Source: Lentibacter sp. XHP0401
GTDB taxonomy: Bacteria; Pseudomonadota; Alphaproteobacteria; Rhodobacterales; Rhodobacteraceae
Length of the DNA: 64,000 bases
Assembly: GCF_025751535.1 (NCBI RefSeq)
Contig: NZ_JAOWLC010000003.1
Location: 186,001-250,000, forward strand
Reading direction: 5' to 3'
Below the pieces are notes generated by a model. That model did not search any database and was not told the DNA's origin. It worked only from the letters and a program-made list of their open reading frames with translations. Shown here piece after piece: positions 35,586-45,700 of the stretch (position 1 is its first letter; each line of letters starts with the position of its first letter). Position numbers and translations under genes: made by a program.

Positions 35586-35682
35586 AGCGTTTCGCCTTTA
35601 ACCTGAAACAAATGTATCGCCAATATCCCGAGAAGGCGCAGCCTGGCAGGGTATTGGCGATGCAAGTTTAAGGCGAGGCGCA
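35586..35682. terminator. Nested inverted repeat between convergent genes
   Basis: ATCGCCAATATCCC (35616-35629) pairs with GGGTATTGGCGAT (35649-35661). An outer arm TTTCGCCTTTAA-like (from 35590) pairs with TTTAAGGCGA (35668-35677). This long interrupted stem fills the gap between the hydrolase gene and the ThDP-enzyme gene and can work as a bidirectional terminator. It resembles intergenic palindromes that recur in Rhodobacterales genomes. Confidence 0.6.
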
Positions 35683-37305
35683 CTAGATCCGCATGCGGGG
35701 AACATCGTGAGGATCAAGCTTGAGCTCGATCATCACGGGGCCGGTGCGCTTGGGGAGGGCGGCGAGGGCTTCTTCCAGCTCTTCGGTGTTGCGCACAGTG
35801 AAGCCGTGGCCGCCCAATGATGTTCCGATTTCGGCAAACGAGGGCCAGTGGAACTCTGTCAGGGAGGGGTCCATTTTGCGATCAATGAACTGGATGTGCT
35901 CGGCGCCGTAGGCGGAGTCATTTGCGACGATTACGATGAGATCGAGGCCGAGGCGGACGGCTGTGTTGAACTCGTTGATGCCGCCCATCATGAAGCCGCC
36001 ATCGCCTGTGAACATGACAACAGGCCTGTCGGGCGCGGCGACGCCTGCGCCGATGGCTTCTTGCAGGCCGATGCCTATTGAGCCGAAGTTTGTTGTGGCG
36101 ACGAAGCTTTGCGGGCCTTCAACCGAGAGGCGGACCCAGACTTCTGTCATGAAGCGGCCCCCGTCGGTGACGAGGAGGCGGTTTTTGGGCAGCGCCTCTT
36201 CAAGCCGCTCCAGCGCGTGAATGTAATTGATACAGCCCTCGGCTGTTTTGTTGGGGCCGACGGGGTGTTCTGTGAGCTTGTCGATGTCAAGGTCGCTGGT
36301 GAAGCCGCTGGCAGGAATTTCGGCCTCGTCGAGCCAGTAGAGGATCGTCTCGGCGGTGAGGCCGGCATCGGCGACAAGCGCAGCATCGGGGTGAAGGCCG
36401 CCGCCTATGGCTGTGGGGGTCACGTCAATCTGGACGATGCGTTTGTCTTTCATGAGCTTGCCTTGATCTGTCGTGAAGTCATGCAGGGAGGCGCCGAAGC
36501 AGATGATGCAATCGGACTGGGCGATAAGCTCGTAGGCGGCAGGGGTGGAGAGCGTGCCGAAAATGTCGATGTTGTAAGGGTGATCCTTGAAGAGACCCTT
36601 GGCCTTGAGCGTGGTGGCGAGGGGGGCTTCAAGGCGGTCGGCCAGCTTGATGATCTGCTCTCGGGCCTTCACCGCACCCGCGCCAGCGAGGATGAGCGGG
36701 CGGCGGGCGGAGGCGATCATGCCGATGGCGTTGTCGAGGATGTCACCCTCGGCCACACCGCCGGGCGCTGTGAAAACATCGAGCACGCGGGGCTCATGCG
36801 CAGCCTCTTGCCACATGAAATCGGCGGGCATGTTGAGCACGATGGGCCGCCGCTCGACCTGAGCACGGTAGAACGCACGGGCGACATCCATCGCGACAGT
36901 TTCGGGTGTGCGCATTTGCTCGAAGCCTGCGCCTGTGGCTTTAACCACCTCGCGCTGGTCAATGCTTTGCAAGTGGCGCGGGTTGGCGGCGGGGGTGTCG
37001 CCTGCGAGCAGGACCATGGGGATATGGCCGCGCGCGCCCTCGGTGAGGGCTGTCATGCAGTTTGTCAGGGCAGGGCCGTGGGTGATGCTTGCAACGCCGA
37101 CCTTGCCCGAAACATGGGTATAGGCGAGCGCCATGAGCACGGAGCTGCCCTCATGCGCGGCGGGCACAAACCTGCCCTCGCAATCGCGCACGAAGCTGTC
37201 GACCATGAACAGGTTGGCATCTCCCATGAGGCCGAACATTGTATCAACGCCATGATCGGCCACGGCGCGGGCGATGTTTTGATAGACGTATTTTTGGGCT
37301 GACAT
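35683..37305 (-). CDS. Thiamine-diphosphate-dependent enzyme, acetolactate synthase-like
   Basis: 540 residues from the ATG at 37305 with AGGAGAG upstream. Three domains of the pyruvate-oxidase fold. The N-terminal PYR domain has the catalytic glutamate in VPAAHEGSSVLMALAY; the middle domain starts around 185. The C-terminal PP domain has the ThDP/Mg motif GDGGFMMGGINEFNTAVRLGLDLIVIVANDSAYG. It lacks the residues I would need to call IlvB, benzoylformate decarboxylase or sulfoacetaldehyde acetyltransferase, and no small regulatory subunit gene is adjacent. The gene is flanked by terminator-like hairpins, so monocistronic. Reaction unknown. Confidence 0.88.
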   Translation of the reverse strand: MSAQKYVYQNIARAVADHGVDTMFGLMGDANLFMVDSFVRDCEGRFVPAAHEGSSVLMALAYTHVSGKVGVASITHGPALTNCMTALTEGARGHIPMVLLAGDTPAANPRHLQSIDQREVVKATGAGFEQMRTPETVAMDVARAFYRAQVERRPIVLNMPADFMWQEAAHEPRVLDVFTAPGGVAEGDILDNAIGMIASARRPLILAGAGAVKAREQIIKLADRLEAPLATTLKAKGLFKDHPYNIDIFGTLSTPAAYELIAQSDCIICFGASLHDFTTDQGKLMKDKRIVQIDVTPTAIGGGLHPDAALVADAGLTAETILYWLDEAEIPASGFTSDLDIDKLTEHPVGPNKTAEGCINYIHALERLEEALPKNRLLVTDGGRFMTEVWVRLSVEGPQSFVATTNFGSIGIGLQEAIGAGVAAPDRPVVMFTGDGGFMMGGINEFNTAVRLGLDLIVIVANDSAYGAEHIQFIDRKMDPSLTEFHWPSFAEIGTSLGGHGFTVRNTEELEEALAALPKRTGPVMIELKLDPHDVPRMRI

Positions 37306-37485
37306 GGGCTTGCTCTCCTGTTCGCTGGCGAGAAAGATAACGCAAATGAGGCGCGTAATGTGCGCGAAATTACCAGATATACACATAAATTACGCGGCAT
37401 TTACGCAAGTATTTATGGTTTAGCGTGAAACTAGCGCGCTATGACGGATCGCTCAGTTCGTTTTGACAGGTTTCATGTGCAGAAC

Positions 37486-37516
37486 AAAAAGGGGCCAGTG
37501 CAGTGCACCGGCCCCG
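37486..37516 (-). terminator. Rho-independent terminator of the PRC-barrel gene
   Basis: On the minus strand GGGGCCGGTGCAC...TGGCCCC is followed by TTTTTG, 21 bp after the PRC-gene stop. Strong stem with T-run. Confidence 0.8.
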
Positions 37517-37536
37517 TGGCTTGGTCTGGAAAGGTC

Positions 37537-38379
37537 TTAGCTTTCGTATTCAGGCTGGGCTTTCAGCGCTTCTTCGCTGCTGTCGATGTAAACGCGCACA
37601 TCGTTGCCATCGTCGGAGCGCACGATTTGCATTTCATCGAATGAGACAGCGATCGTATGCTCGCCCATTCCGAGGAAGCCACCGATGTCGATCACGGCGC
37701 GGTCCATCTTGCCATCGTCGGTGAGCAGGAGCTCACCGACCTCGCCGATGTCTTCATCCTCGGCGCCGTAAACGCGGGCACCGGTCAGGTTTTCGGCTGT
37801 AAGCTCGTCGGCTTCTACATTGGCGTAGCCGTCACGTGTGATGTCAGGCTGGCTCAGCATGGGGCGGCCATCGCTGCTATCAAGCGAATTGCTGGCTTCG
37901 ATTTCGGCATCGGCCTTTTCCGCATTTTTCATGCCGGCTTCGTCCATGTTATGTTCATAGGCTGGAGCATCTTTGACTTGAGCGACTGATGCGTTGACCA
38001 CAAAGAACCAGTCGTCTGTATTGTTTTGCTCTGTCACGATTTTGAGTTGTGACATGTCGAGCGAAACGTCTTTCTCGCCCACTCCGAGGAAGCCGCCAAC
38101 GCCGATGATTACGGCTTGCACCTTACCATCGCGGGTGAGGACAACTTCATTGATTTCGCCGATGTCATCCCATTCTTTTTCACCATCAGCTTCGACGGTG
38201 TTTTGCACATCGTTTTCGGTGGCGTAAACGCGCGAGCCGATCACTTCAGATGCATTCAGGTGCATCGCTTGATCGTAGGTCATCTCCGAAAATGTACCGG
38301 AATGATCACCGTGATTGTCTGCATAGGCGGCTGTGCCGAGAACCAGTGCTGTTGCGGCTGTAGCTAAAAAACGTGTCAT
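37537..38379 (-). CDS. Secreted protein with two PRC-barrel domains
   Basis: 280 residues from the ATG at 38379 with GAGGAGA upstream. Signal peptide MTRFLATAATALVLGTAAYA, so periplasmic. Two homologous PRC-barrel domains, one at about residues 40-130 (DIGEINEVVLTRDGKVQAVIIGVGGFLGVGEK) and one at about 190-275 (DIGEVGELLLTDDGKMDRAVIDIGGFLGMGEH). An acidic linker joins them. PRC-barrels are found in RimM and photosynthetic reaction-centre H subunit; secreted double-PRC proteins are common in Rhizobiales and Rhodobacterales but unassigned. Monocistronic, with its own terminator. Confidence 0.9.
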   Translation of the reverse strand: MTRFLATAATALVLGTAAYADNHGDHSGTFSEMTYDQAMHLNASEVIGSRVYATENDVQNTVEADGEKEWDDIGEINEVVLTRDGKVQAVIIGVGGFLGVGEKDVSLDMSQLKIVTEQNNTDDWFFVVNASVAQVKDAPAYEHNMDEAGMKNAEKADAEIEASNSLDSSDGRPMLSQPDITRDGYANVEADELTAENLTGARVYGAEDEDIGEVGELLLTDDGKMDRAVIDIGGFLGMGEHTIAVSFDEMQIVRSDDGNDVRVYIDSSEEALKAQPEYES

Positions 38380-38545
38380 GATTTCTCCTCTCGTTTCAGG
38401 CTGGATATGTTTCCAGCGGGTCTGCCCAAACAACACGCGGATTTCGGGTTGGTTCCTTGTTGTAAAAATGAATGAAAAAATGCGCGGCTTTTGGCCAACG
38501 CATTCTTTCGAGTTACTGAAAAGGATAAATAAGTGGAGTGGCTCT

Positions 38546-39856
38546 TTAGAGCACGTAGCCAGACAGATCGGAGGATTTCATCAACTCGCCCAGATGGGCA
38601 TCAACGAAAGAAGCATCGACTGTGACACTGTCGCCTGCGCGGTCGGGGGCTGTGAAGCTCAGCTCTTCAAAGACGCGCTCGAGCACGGTGTAGAGGCGGC
38701 GCGCACCGATGTTTTCGACTGTGGAGTTCACCTCGGCGGCGATCTTGGCGAGCGCTTTGATGCCGTCTTCCGTGAAGCCGACTTTTACTTCTTCTGTTGC
38801 CATGAGAGCGGTGTATTGCAGGGTGAGGGCGTTGTCTGTTTCGGTGAGGATGCGGACAAAGTCATCCTCGGTGAGCGCGCGCAGCTCGACGCGGATGGGC
38901 AGGCGGCCTTGCAGCTCGGGTAAGAGATCAGACGGCTTTGCAATGTGAAACGCACCCGAAGCGATGAAGAGGATATGATCGGTTTTGACTGCGCCGTGTT
39001 TGGTGCTGACGGTTGTGCCTTCGATCAGCGGCAAGAGATCGCGCTGCACGCCCTCGCGGGAGACATCACCGCCGCGGGCATCCTGGCGGGTGGCGACTTT
39101 GTCGATTTCATCCAAGAAAACGATGCCGTTTTGCTCGACGCTTTCGAGCGCGGCTTTGGTGACGAGTTCGTCATCGAGGAGCTTGTCGGCTTCTTCTGAG
39201 ATGAGCACCTCATAGCTCTCGGCGACTGTGAGCTTTTTGCGCGTGGTGCGCCCGCCCATGGCCTTGCCAAAGATCTCGCCAAGGTTCATCATTCCCATCT
39301 GGCCGCCCGGCTGACCGGGGATGTCGAACATGCCGCCCATAGGGTTGGAGGTGTCGGCGATGTCCAGCTCGATGATGGTATCGTCCAGCTCGCCTGATTT
39401 GAGCTTTTTGCGGAACATCTCGCGCGTGCCTTCGCGGGCATCTTCACCTGCGATGGCTGTGATGACGCGCTCCTGGGCGGCGGAATGGGCGCGCGCCTTC
39501 ACGTCTTCGCGCATGTGCTCGCGGGTTTGCAGGATCGCGGTATCGACAAGATCGCGGATGATCTGCTCTACATCGCGGCCGACATAGCCGACCTCTGTGA
39601 ATTTCGTGGCCTCCACCTTGATAAAGGGCGCGCGCGCGAGCTTGGCGAGGCGGCGGGAGATTTCGGTTTTGCCGACACCTGTCGGGCCGATCATCAGGAT
39701 GTTCTTAGGGTAGACCTCATCGCGCAGATCATCAGACAGTTGCTTGCGCCGCCAGCGGGAGCGTAGCGCTACGGCAACCGCGCGCTTGGCATCGGCCTGA
39801 CCGATGATGAAGCGGTCCAGTTCGGAGACGATTTCGCGGGGGGTGAGGTCTGTCAT
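38546..39856 (-). CDS. hslU: ATP-dependent protease ATPase subunit HslU (ClpY)
   Basis: AAA+ unfoldase that feeds HslV. 436 residues: [34 protein letters not shown] at the N-terminus, Walker A GPTGVGKT at 57-64, the pore motif GYVGRD near 92, Walker [12 protein letters not shown], and the sensor/arginine region [12 protein letters not shown]. The I-domain (about 110-230) is present. C-terminus ends DLSGYVL, matching the HslU tail that inserts into HslV. Downstream of hslV across a 121-bp gap with palindromic repeats. Confidence 0.97.
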   Translation of the reverse strand: MTDLTPREIVSELDRFIIGQADAKRAVAVALRSRWRRKQLSDDLRDEVYPKNILMIGPTGVGKTEISRRLAKLARAPFIKVEATKFTEVGYVGRDVEQIIRDLVDTAILQTREHMREDVKARAHSAAQERVITAIAGEDAREGTREMFRKKLKSGELDDTIIELDIADTSNPMGGMFDIPGQPGGQMGMMNLGEIFGKAMGGRTTRKKLTVAESYEVLISEEADKLLDDELVTKAALESVEQNGIVFLDEIDKVATRQDARGGDVSREGVQRDLLPLIEGTTVSTKHGAVKTDHILFIASGAFHIAKPSDLLPELQGRLPIRVELRALTEDDFVRILTETDNALTLQYTALMATEEVKVGFTEDGIKALAKIAAEVNSTVENIGARRLYTVLERVFEELSFTAPDRAGDSVTVDASFVDAHLGELMKSSDLSGYVL

Positions 39857-39879
39857 ATTAGGGTCTCGCTTTTCGAAGG

Positions 39880-39965
39880 TTTTGCGCCGCGCATTGCGCG
39901 CCGCCGGGGGGAGGGGCTTTGCCCCTCTTGGCCTTCGGCCAATTCACCCCAGGATACTTGAGGCA
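39880..39965. repeat. REP-like GC-rich palindromic element between hslV and hslU
   Basis: Consecutive hairpins: GCGCGCAATGCGCGGCGC-type (about 39884-39902), GAGGGGCTTTGCCCCTC (39911-39927) and GGCCTTCGGCC (39930-39940), followed by TTCACCCCAGGATACTTGAG. Elements of this build recur between genes of Rhodobacterales genomes; I recall the style but cannot count copies here. It may lower readthrough from hslV to hslU. Confidence 0.6.
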
Positions 39966-39977
39966 ATAAGAAAGGGT

Positions 39978-40535
39978 TTAGCCTTTAATGGTTTCGACTG
40001 TCAGGTTTCCGTTTGTGTAGACGCAGATATCGGAGGCGATCGCCATGGCGGTGCGGGCGATGTCTTCGGCGGATTTTTTGGTATCCATCTGGGCGCGGGC
40101 GGCGGCGAGAGCGAAGTTTCCTCCAGAGCCGATGGCGGCGACGTTGTGCTCGGGCTCAAGCACATCGCCGGCACCTGTGATGACGAAGAGTTCTTTTCCG
40201 TCGGAGACGAGGAGCATGGCCTCGAGCTTTTGCAGATATTTGTCGGTGCGCCAGTCTTTGGCGAGCTCGACGCAGGCGCGGATGAGTTGGCCGGGGGTGG
40301 CCTCGAGCTTGGCTTCGAGCCGCTCAAGGAGTGTGAAAGCATCGGCTGTGCTGCCTGCGAAGCCGACGAGGACATCGTGCCCGCCCGGGGAAATGCGGCG
40401 GACCTTTCGGGCTGTGCCTTTGATGACGGTTTGGCCGAGGCTGACTTGACCGTCGCCCGCGATGACCACCTCACCGTCTTTTTTGACGGCGACGATTGTT
40501 GTTCCGTGCCAGCCTGGAAAATCTGATTGCGCCAT
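39978..40535 (-). CDS. hslV: ATP-dependent protease proteolytic subunit HslV (ClpQ)
   Basis: Proteasome-like N-terminal threonine peptidase. 185 residues from the ATG at 40535 with AAGGAGG 5 nt upstream. The propeptide [11 protein letters not shown] is removed to expose Thr12 ([10 protein letters not shown]). [50 protein letters not shown] and [11 protein letters not shown] are family motifs. Forms hslV-hslU, the usual order. Confidence 0.97.
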   Translation of the reverse strand: MAQSDFPGWHGTTIVAVKKDGEVVIAGDGQVSLGQTVIKGTARKVRRISPGGHDVLVGFAGSTADAFTLLERLEAKLEATPGQLIRACVELAKDWRTDKYLQKLEAMLLVSDGKELFVITGAGDVLEPEHNVAAIGSGGNFALAAARAQMDTKKSAEDIARTAMAIASDICVYTNGNLTVETIKG

Positions 40536-40632
40536 TTGGGCCTCCTTGGTCTTGAGGGAATATATGGCGGCTCGGGCTGGCGAGCACAAGGTTTGGCTTG
40601 TTTGGCGGGGCTTGCGCGGCTAGCACTTTGGC

Positions 40633-41526
40633 ATGAGCGAGCGAGTGACGATTTTTCTTGAGCCTGAAATGAAGGCCAGCGCCGAAGCGGGGCAACACAA
40701 CTTTTTGGCCAAGGTCGAGGCAGTGCTGCGCGGCGGCGGCCTGTCTGTGCATTATGCCAATGAGGCGGAGCGTGACGAGCCGTTTGAGGGGCGGGCGCTT
40801 GTGCATATGTGGCCGCCGATGAGCGCGGATACGCTGGTGATGCGACGTGTTTATGCCTATCCGTTCTGGGCGATTGAACCCTCGGACAAGCGCTGGGAAT
40901 GGAGCGTGGCGGGTGCTGTGTTTGATCCTGAAGGGGTGAACGGCAGCAAGGCGGCGCGGTTTGTGGGCAACTGGCGAAAGCGTTTGTTTGGCGTGGCCGA
41001 GGCGCGGCGTGAGGGCTATGTTTATGTGCCGCTGCAAGGGCGGATCAGCGAGCGCCGCTCGTTTCAGGCGGCTTCGCCTCTGGAGATGATCGAGGCTTTG
41101 CTTGAAGCCGAGAGCAAGCGCTCTGTTGTTATCGGGCTGCATCCGAAAGAGAACTATGCGGCCAGTGACATTGATGCTTTGGAAAAATTCGAGCACCGCT
41201 TTGAGCGGGTGAGTGTTGTGATGGGGCAGATGGAGCAGTATCTGCCGGGCTGCGACTATGTGGTGAGCCAGAACTCCGGCGCAGCGTTTTTTGGCTATTT
41301 CTTTGAAAAACCAGTCGCGCTTTTCGGAAAGATTGATTTTCACCATATCGCGGCGAATGTGCATGAGCTTGGTGTGGAGGAAGCGCTTGCGCGTGTGCCG
41401 GATATGACGCCGGATTTTGAGCGATATTTGTGGTGGTTCTGGCAGGAGAAGTCCATCAACGCGGGGCGGGATGAGGCGGAAGAACAGATTGCTGTGCGGT
41501 TTAAGCTTGCAGGCTGGATTGCCTGA
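40633..41526 (+). CDS. Capsule-polysaccharide-biosynthesis-like protein (GT-B type), function unknown
   Basis: 297 residues, no signal peptide or membrane helix. The C-terminal half has VVIGLHPKENYAASDIDALEKFEHRFERVSVV followed by YVVSQNSGAAFFGYFFEKPVALFGKIDFHHIAAN. This resembles the nucleotide-sugar-binding part of KpsC/KpsS-type Kdo transferases and other capsule synthesis proteins (a HPxE/N segment, then SxNSGAxxEgxxxxKPVxxxG). Divergent from hslV, convergent with the ZIP gene. Role in surface polysaccharide synthesis is inferred. Confidence 0.75.
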   Translation: MSERVTIFLEPEMKASAEAGQHNFLAKVEAVLRGGGLSVHYANEAERDEPFEGRALVHMWPPMSADTLVMRRVYAYPFWAIEPSDKRWEWSVAGAVFDPEGVNGSKAARFVGNWRKRLFGVAEARREGYVYVPLQGRISERRSFQAASPLEMIEALLEAESKRSVVIGLHPKENYAASDIDALEKFEHRFERVSVVMGQMEQYLPGCDYVVSQNSGAAFFGYFFEKPVALFGKIDFHHIAANVHELGVEEALARVPDMTPDFERYLWWFWQEKSINAGRDEAEEQIAVRFKLAGWIA

Positions 41527-41534
41527 TTGGGCGC

Positions 41535-42248
41535 TTAACTGATGAGCAACTGACCGATAAGCCCCAGTTGAAACCCGGCGACAGCCCCGAGCGGCGGCGC
41601 CCACCGCTTTTCGAGCGGGACTTGGGGCGCGATATCTTCAAACACCAGATAGATGATGCCGCTTGCGGCAAACAGCATGAGACCACCGAGGAGTTCGGGA
41701 TAGGCTGCTCCGTAGGTGTGTCCGACCCATGCCGACAGTGCGCCAACGACGGGCAAACAGGAAAAAACCAGCAGCAAGCTGCGCGGCTTATGTGCTCCTT
41801 TTGCAATCATTTCGCGATAGGCGTTGAAGCCTTCGGGCAGGTTCTGCAGGGCGATGAGCAGTGCGAGAAGATAGCCCGCCGACCCGCCGACAGCGAGTGC
41901 TGCACCAAGGGCGATAGCTTCAGGGACATAATCGAGCATCATGGCAAGGAGCTGTGCTGATTGGCCGCCACTCTTTGCGATAAGCCGGTCGAGCAGGAAG
42001 AAGGCGATGCCGCCGGATGCGAAGGCGATAGCGGCCCATCCGACTGTCAGTTTTTCGGCCCCGTCGGGGACCAACACCAAAGACACAGCAGCCAGAAGCG
42101 CGCCGCCGCCGAAAGCGACTACGCTGTGCCGAAACTCCTGATCAAGCCAGCGGGGTTGAAAATGTGCAATTGTAGCCAGGGCAGCCCCGAGGGGAATGGT
42201 GAGACCGGCGAGAGTGGCGAGGCTTATGGCGACGAGCATTTGATCCAT
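41535..42248 (-). CDS. ZIP family metal transporter
   Basis: Divalent metal (zinc or iron) permease of the inner membrane. 237 residues, about eight hydrophobic helices, from the ATG at 42248. Helix IV carries MMLDYVPEAIALGAALA and helix V LQNLPEGFNAYREM; the paired H/N-x3-P-E-G/A motifs form the ZIP metal site, though the usual first histidine is replaced by aspartate or asparagine. No clear ribosome site. A hairpin terminator shared with trxA lies just upstream. Confidence 0.88.
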   Translation of the reverse strand: MDQMLVAISLATLAGLTIPLGAALATIAHFQPRWLDQEFRHSVVAFGGGALLAAVSLVLVPDGAEKLTVGWAAIAFASGGIAFFLLDRLIAKSGGQSAQLLAMMLDYVPEAIALGAALAVGGSAGYLLALLIALQNLPEGFNAYREMIAKGAHKPRSLLLVFSCLPVVGALSAWVGHTYGAAYPELLGGLMLFAASGIIYLVFEDIAPQVPLEKRWAPPLGAVAGFQLGLIGQLLIS

Positions 42249-42291
42249 CGGGGTATGATAGCGAAAACTACGGAACGCTGCACTCTGCAAT

Positions 42292-42333
42292 AAAAAGCCC
42301 CGCATCGGCTTGTTTTACCGGGCGGGGCTTTTC
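42292..42333. terminator. Terminator downstream of trxA
   Basis: AAAAAGCCCCGC...GCGGGGCTTTT forms a GC-rich stem flanked by A- and T-runs on both strands. It ends transcription of the leftward divL-to-trxA run. Confidence 0.85.
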
Positions 42334-42354
42334 TATTGGAATGTGACGTGCGGA

Positions 42355-42675
42355 TCAGATCGCGTCTTCGATCCAGCTTTGGAGCTGTGCTTTGGGGCGC
42401 GCGCCTGAAAGGTTTGCAACAGGCTCACCGTTTTTGAAGAGGAACAGCGCGGGGATACCGCGCACGCCCATTGCGGCGGCTGAATTCGGATTTGAGTCAA
42501 CATCGACTTTCACGATTTTGACTTTGCCTTCCATCTCGGCTGACAACTCTTCAAGTGACGGGCCGATTTGTTTGCAAGGGCCGCACCATTCGGCCCAGAA
42601 ATCCACCACAACGGGGATATCGGAATTTTTGACTTCGGCATCGAATGTGTCGTCGGTGACAGCAACAGTGGCCAT
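42355..42675 (-). CDS. trxA: Thioredoxin TrxA
   Basis: General disulfide reductase. 106 residues with the active site [15 protein letters not shown] (Cys-Gly-Pro-Cys at about 31-34) and the cis-proline loop [18 protein letters not shown] precedes the ATG. It follows addA by 39 bp on the same strand; the addA-trxA pairing is conserved in alphaproteobacteria. A strong terminator follows. Confidence 0.98.
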   Translation of the reverse strand: MATVAVTDDTFDAEVKNSDIPVVVDFWAEWCGPCKQIGPSLEELSAEMEGKVKIVKVDVDSNPNSAAAMGVRGIPALFLFKNGEPVANLSGARPKAQLQSWIEDAI

Positions 42676-42714
42676 GGTTTTCTCCTGATTGGGTTGGGTT
42701 CGCTTGAGGGGAAC

Positions 42715-45700
42715 CTAGGTATCCGGGGGCAGATCGTCAAGATATGTAGCGCTCTGGAAGGCGTTGATCACAAGATCATGAGGAAGCGCCATGAGCTCTG
42801 GCGTTTTTGTCCAGAGAATGGCTGTTTCGATTTTGTGGTTGGGGTAGATCAGCGCAAGCGCTTCTGCGTAAGCGCCCATCTGGCGCAGGATGCCTATGGG
42901 CGTATCTTCGGGACGCGCAGGCAAGGTGGCGTTTGTCTTGAAATCGACTGCGAGGACACGGGCTTCGCCCACCACAAGCTTGTCGACAATGCCGTGGAGG
43001 CGCTTGCCGAGCGTGCTGCTGGGGGCTGTCAGCGAAACTTCGGAGAGCACATCAGGCATGAACAGATGCGCAAGCGTGCCGTTTGCCAGAACAGTCTCTA
43101 CTTCGGCGTAAGCAGCCTCGTTTTCCTCGGGCGCTTCGATGTGGGCCAGAAGCGTCTCGGCGAGCGGCCTGCGGGCCTCGGGCGCGACATTGGGCAAATG
43201 TTCGAGCAGAAGGTGAACCTTTGTGCCGTAGCGCATGGCCGTGGCTTCATCGAGGCCATCGGCGCTGCCCAGAGCTTTTGCGCCTGGGAGTTTGGAGGCG
43301 GAGATAGTCTGTGGTTGGGGCGCACCAGCCGGGGCGGCATGGGCGAAGTGAGGGTCAAGCGTGAAGGTCTGGTCTTGCGCGGGGGAGCTTTCCGTTTCGC
43401 TCAGCGCGGCCCAATCGCCTGTTTCGAGGCGTTGGATCACTTGATCGGAGTTTTGATGCGCTGCAAAAGGCAGTTTTTTAGCCGCTTCGCTGATGGAATG
43501 ATACCAGCTTTTACCGTTTTTCACCTCGCCTGCGGCGGCGATGATCAGCCATTTTTCAGCGCGGGTCATGGAGACGTAAAGCAAGCGTTGGCGCTCGGCT
43601 TCCTGAGCGGCAAGCTTTTCCTCGACGGCGGATTGAAGTGCGGCGGGGGTTTCATCTTTGCTTTGTTTGTAAAACGCGGTGTCGCCTGACGCGACGATCT
43701 GGCCGTTGAAAGTGTTGGAGCGGTCGGCTGTCTCGGGCATGATCACGATGGGCGCTTCGAGCCCTTTGGAGCCATGCACTGTCATCACGCGGATACGCTT
43801 TCCGCCAGCTTCTGTCTGGCGTTTGATTTCCGGATCATCGCTTTCAAGCCAGCTGAGGAAGCCCGTGAGCGAGGGCACAGAGCTGCGCTCGTAGGCGAGG
43901 GCCTGGGCGAGGAAAGCATCAAGCGCATCTTCGGCCTCGTACCCCAAGCGCGCGAGAATTTTCTGGCGGGTCTTGTGGCGGGTGAGCAGACGCTCGATCA
44001 GATCATAGGGGCGCAGGAAATCGGTGACGCGGCGCATGTCATTTAGGATTGCCAATGTCTCGGAATGTGTCTCTGTTTCTGAGCGAAGGGCTTCCCAGAG
44101 GTAGCCTTTGCGCTTGGAGGCCAGCGTAAAAAGGTCTTGCTCGGACCAGCCGAAAAGAGGAGAGCGCAGGGCTGCAGCGAGGGAGAGATCATCTTCCTGA
44201 AGGGCGAGGAACTTGAGAAAAGCGGTGATGTCTTTGACAGCGATCTGCTCACCGATGCGGAGCCTGTCGGCCCCTGCGACATCTAGCCCGACAAGTTTGC
44301 AGGCGCGGATGATTTCGTGAAACAGCTCCTTGCGGCGCTGGAGCAGGATCAGGAAATCGCCTTCATGAACAGGGCGGGCCTGCCATGTGCCGTTTTCCAG
44401 TTTGGTCGGGATCAGGGTCTTGCTGTCGATCATCTGCTTGATGTTGTCAGCGATCGTTTTGGAGAGAATGGAAATCGGATCATCAGGTGTGAGAATGTCG
44501 AGCGGCTCAAACCACGGCAGATCATCATCCTTTTTTTCCTTCTCGATCTGCGGCCAGATATCGACGCGGCCCGGCATGGTGCTGTGGAAAGCGATATGCG
44601 CTTCCTCGGCCCCAAAGCCCGCATCTCCGCGTTGCTCGAAAACGGCATCGACCATGCTGAGAATGGCCGGAGAGGAGCGAAAGGAATAGGCGAGATTGCG
44701 GGTGTGGAGCGGCTCTTCGTAGAGGGAGAGCTTTTCCTGAAAAACATTGCGCATACGGCCGAATTCGGCGGCATCAGCGCCTTGAAACGAGTAAATCGAC
44801 TGCTTCTTATCGCCTACAACAAAGATGGTGCGGGGCTTTTCGCCCTGCGCGCCTTGGCCGGAGGTGATCTCGCGGGCGAGTTCTTCTATCACGGCCCATT
44901 GCTCGGGCGAAGTATCCTGAGCTTCATCGACAAGGATATGATCAATCCCGCCATCGAGGCGGTAAAGCACCCATTCGGCGACTTGGGGGTTGGTGAGCAG
45001 TGCTTTTGTTTTGAGGATGAGGTCATCAAAATCTAGCCAGCCATGGGCCTGCTTGGTGGCATCGTAACGTGCAAGGAAGGCGCGAGCGAAAGCGTGCAAA
45101 GCGAGCGTGCTTTGCGCAGCAGCAAGGGCGATACGGCGCGGGCGCGCGGCCTCGATGCGCAGGATGAGCGCCTCGATCTGGGGGGCGAGGTGAGCGAGAT
45201 TATCGCGTGTTTTGGCTGTGACGTAGCTTGAGAGCTTGGCTGTGAACGGTTCTTTCGCGCCTGAACCTGTGAGGAAAACGGATTCAAGGACTGGTAGGGA
45301 TGACAGGCCGGGGCCGTTGAACTTTTCGAGTTTGGCGTGCGCTTTCACATCGTTGGCGGAGCCAGCCGCGGCTATGGGGAGCATTTCGGCAACAAGCTCA
45401 GCTTCGCCGCCGATAAAGACCTCGGCCAGAAGCTTGTCCTGTGTTAGATCATCGGGGATGCCGAAAGCTTTACAGACGTCCTCGCGGGTGAGGTCTTTGG
45501 CAAATTTGGCCTTGTTAGAGACTATACTTGCGGTGAATTGCTCGAAATCATTGCCGCCGAGGTGGCTGATCATATCGAGTAGGAGCTGAGCCTCGTCGGA
45601 GGAGGAGAGATCATCGGTGACCTGCTCGCGAAGCTGGGCGGAGGTGCGGTCATCCAGCTCGGTGAATTGCGGGGTTACGCCCGCCTCAAGCGGGAAACGA

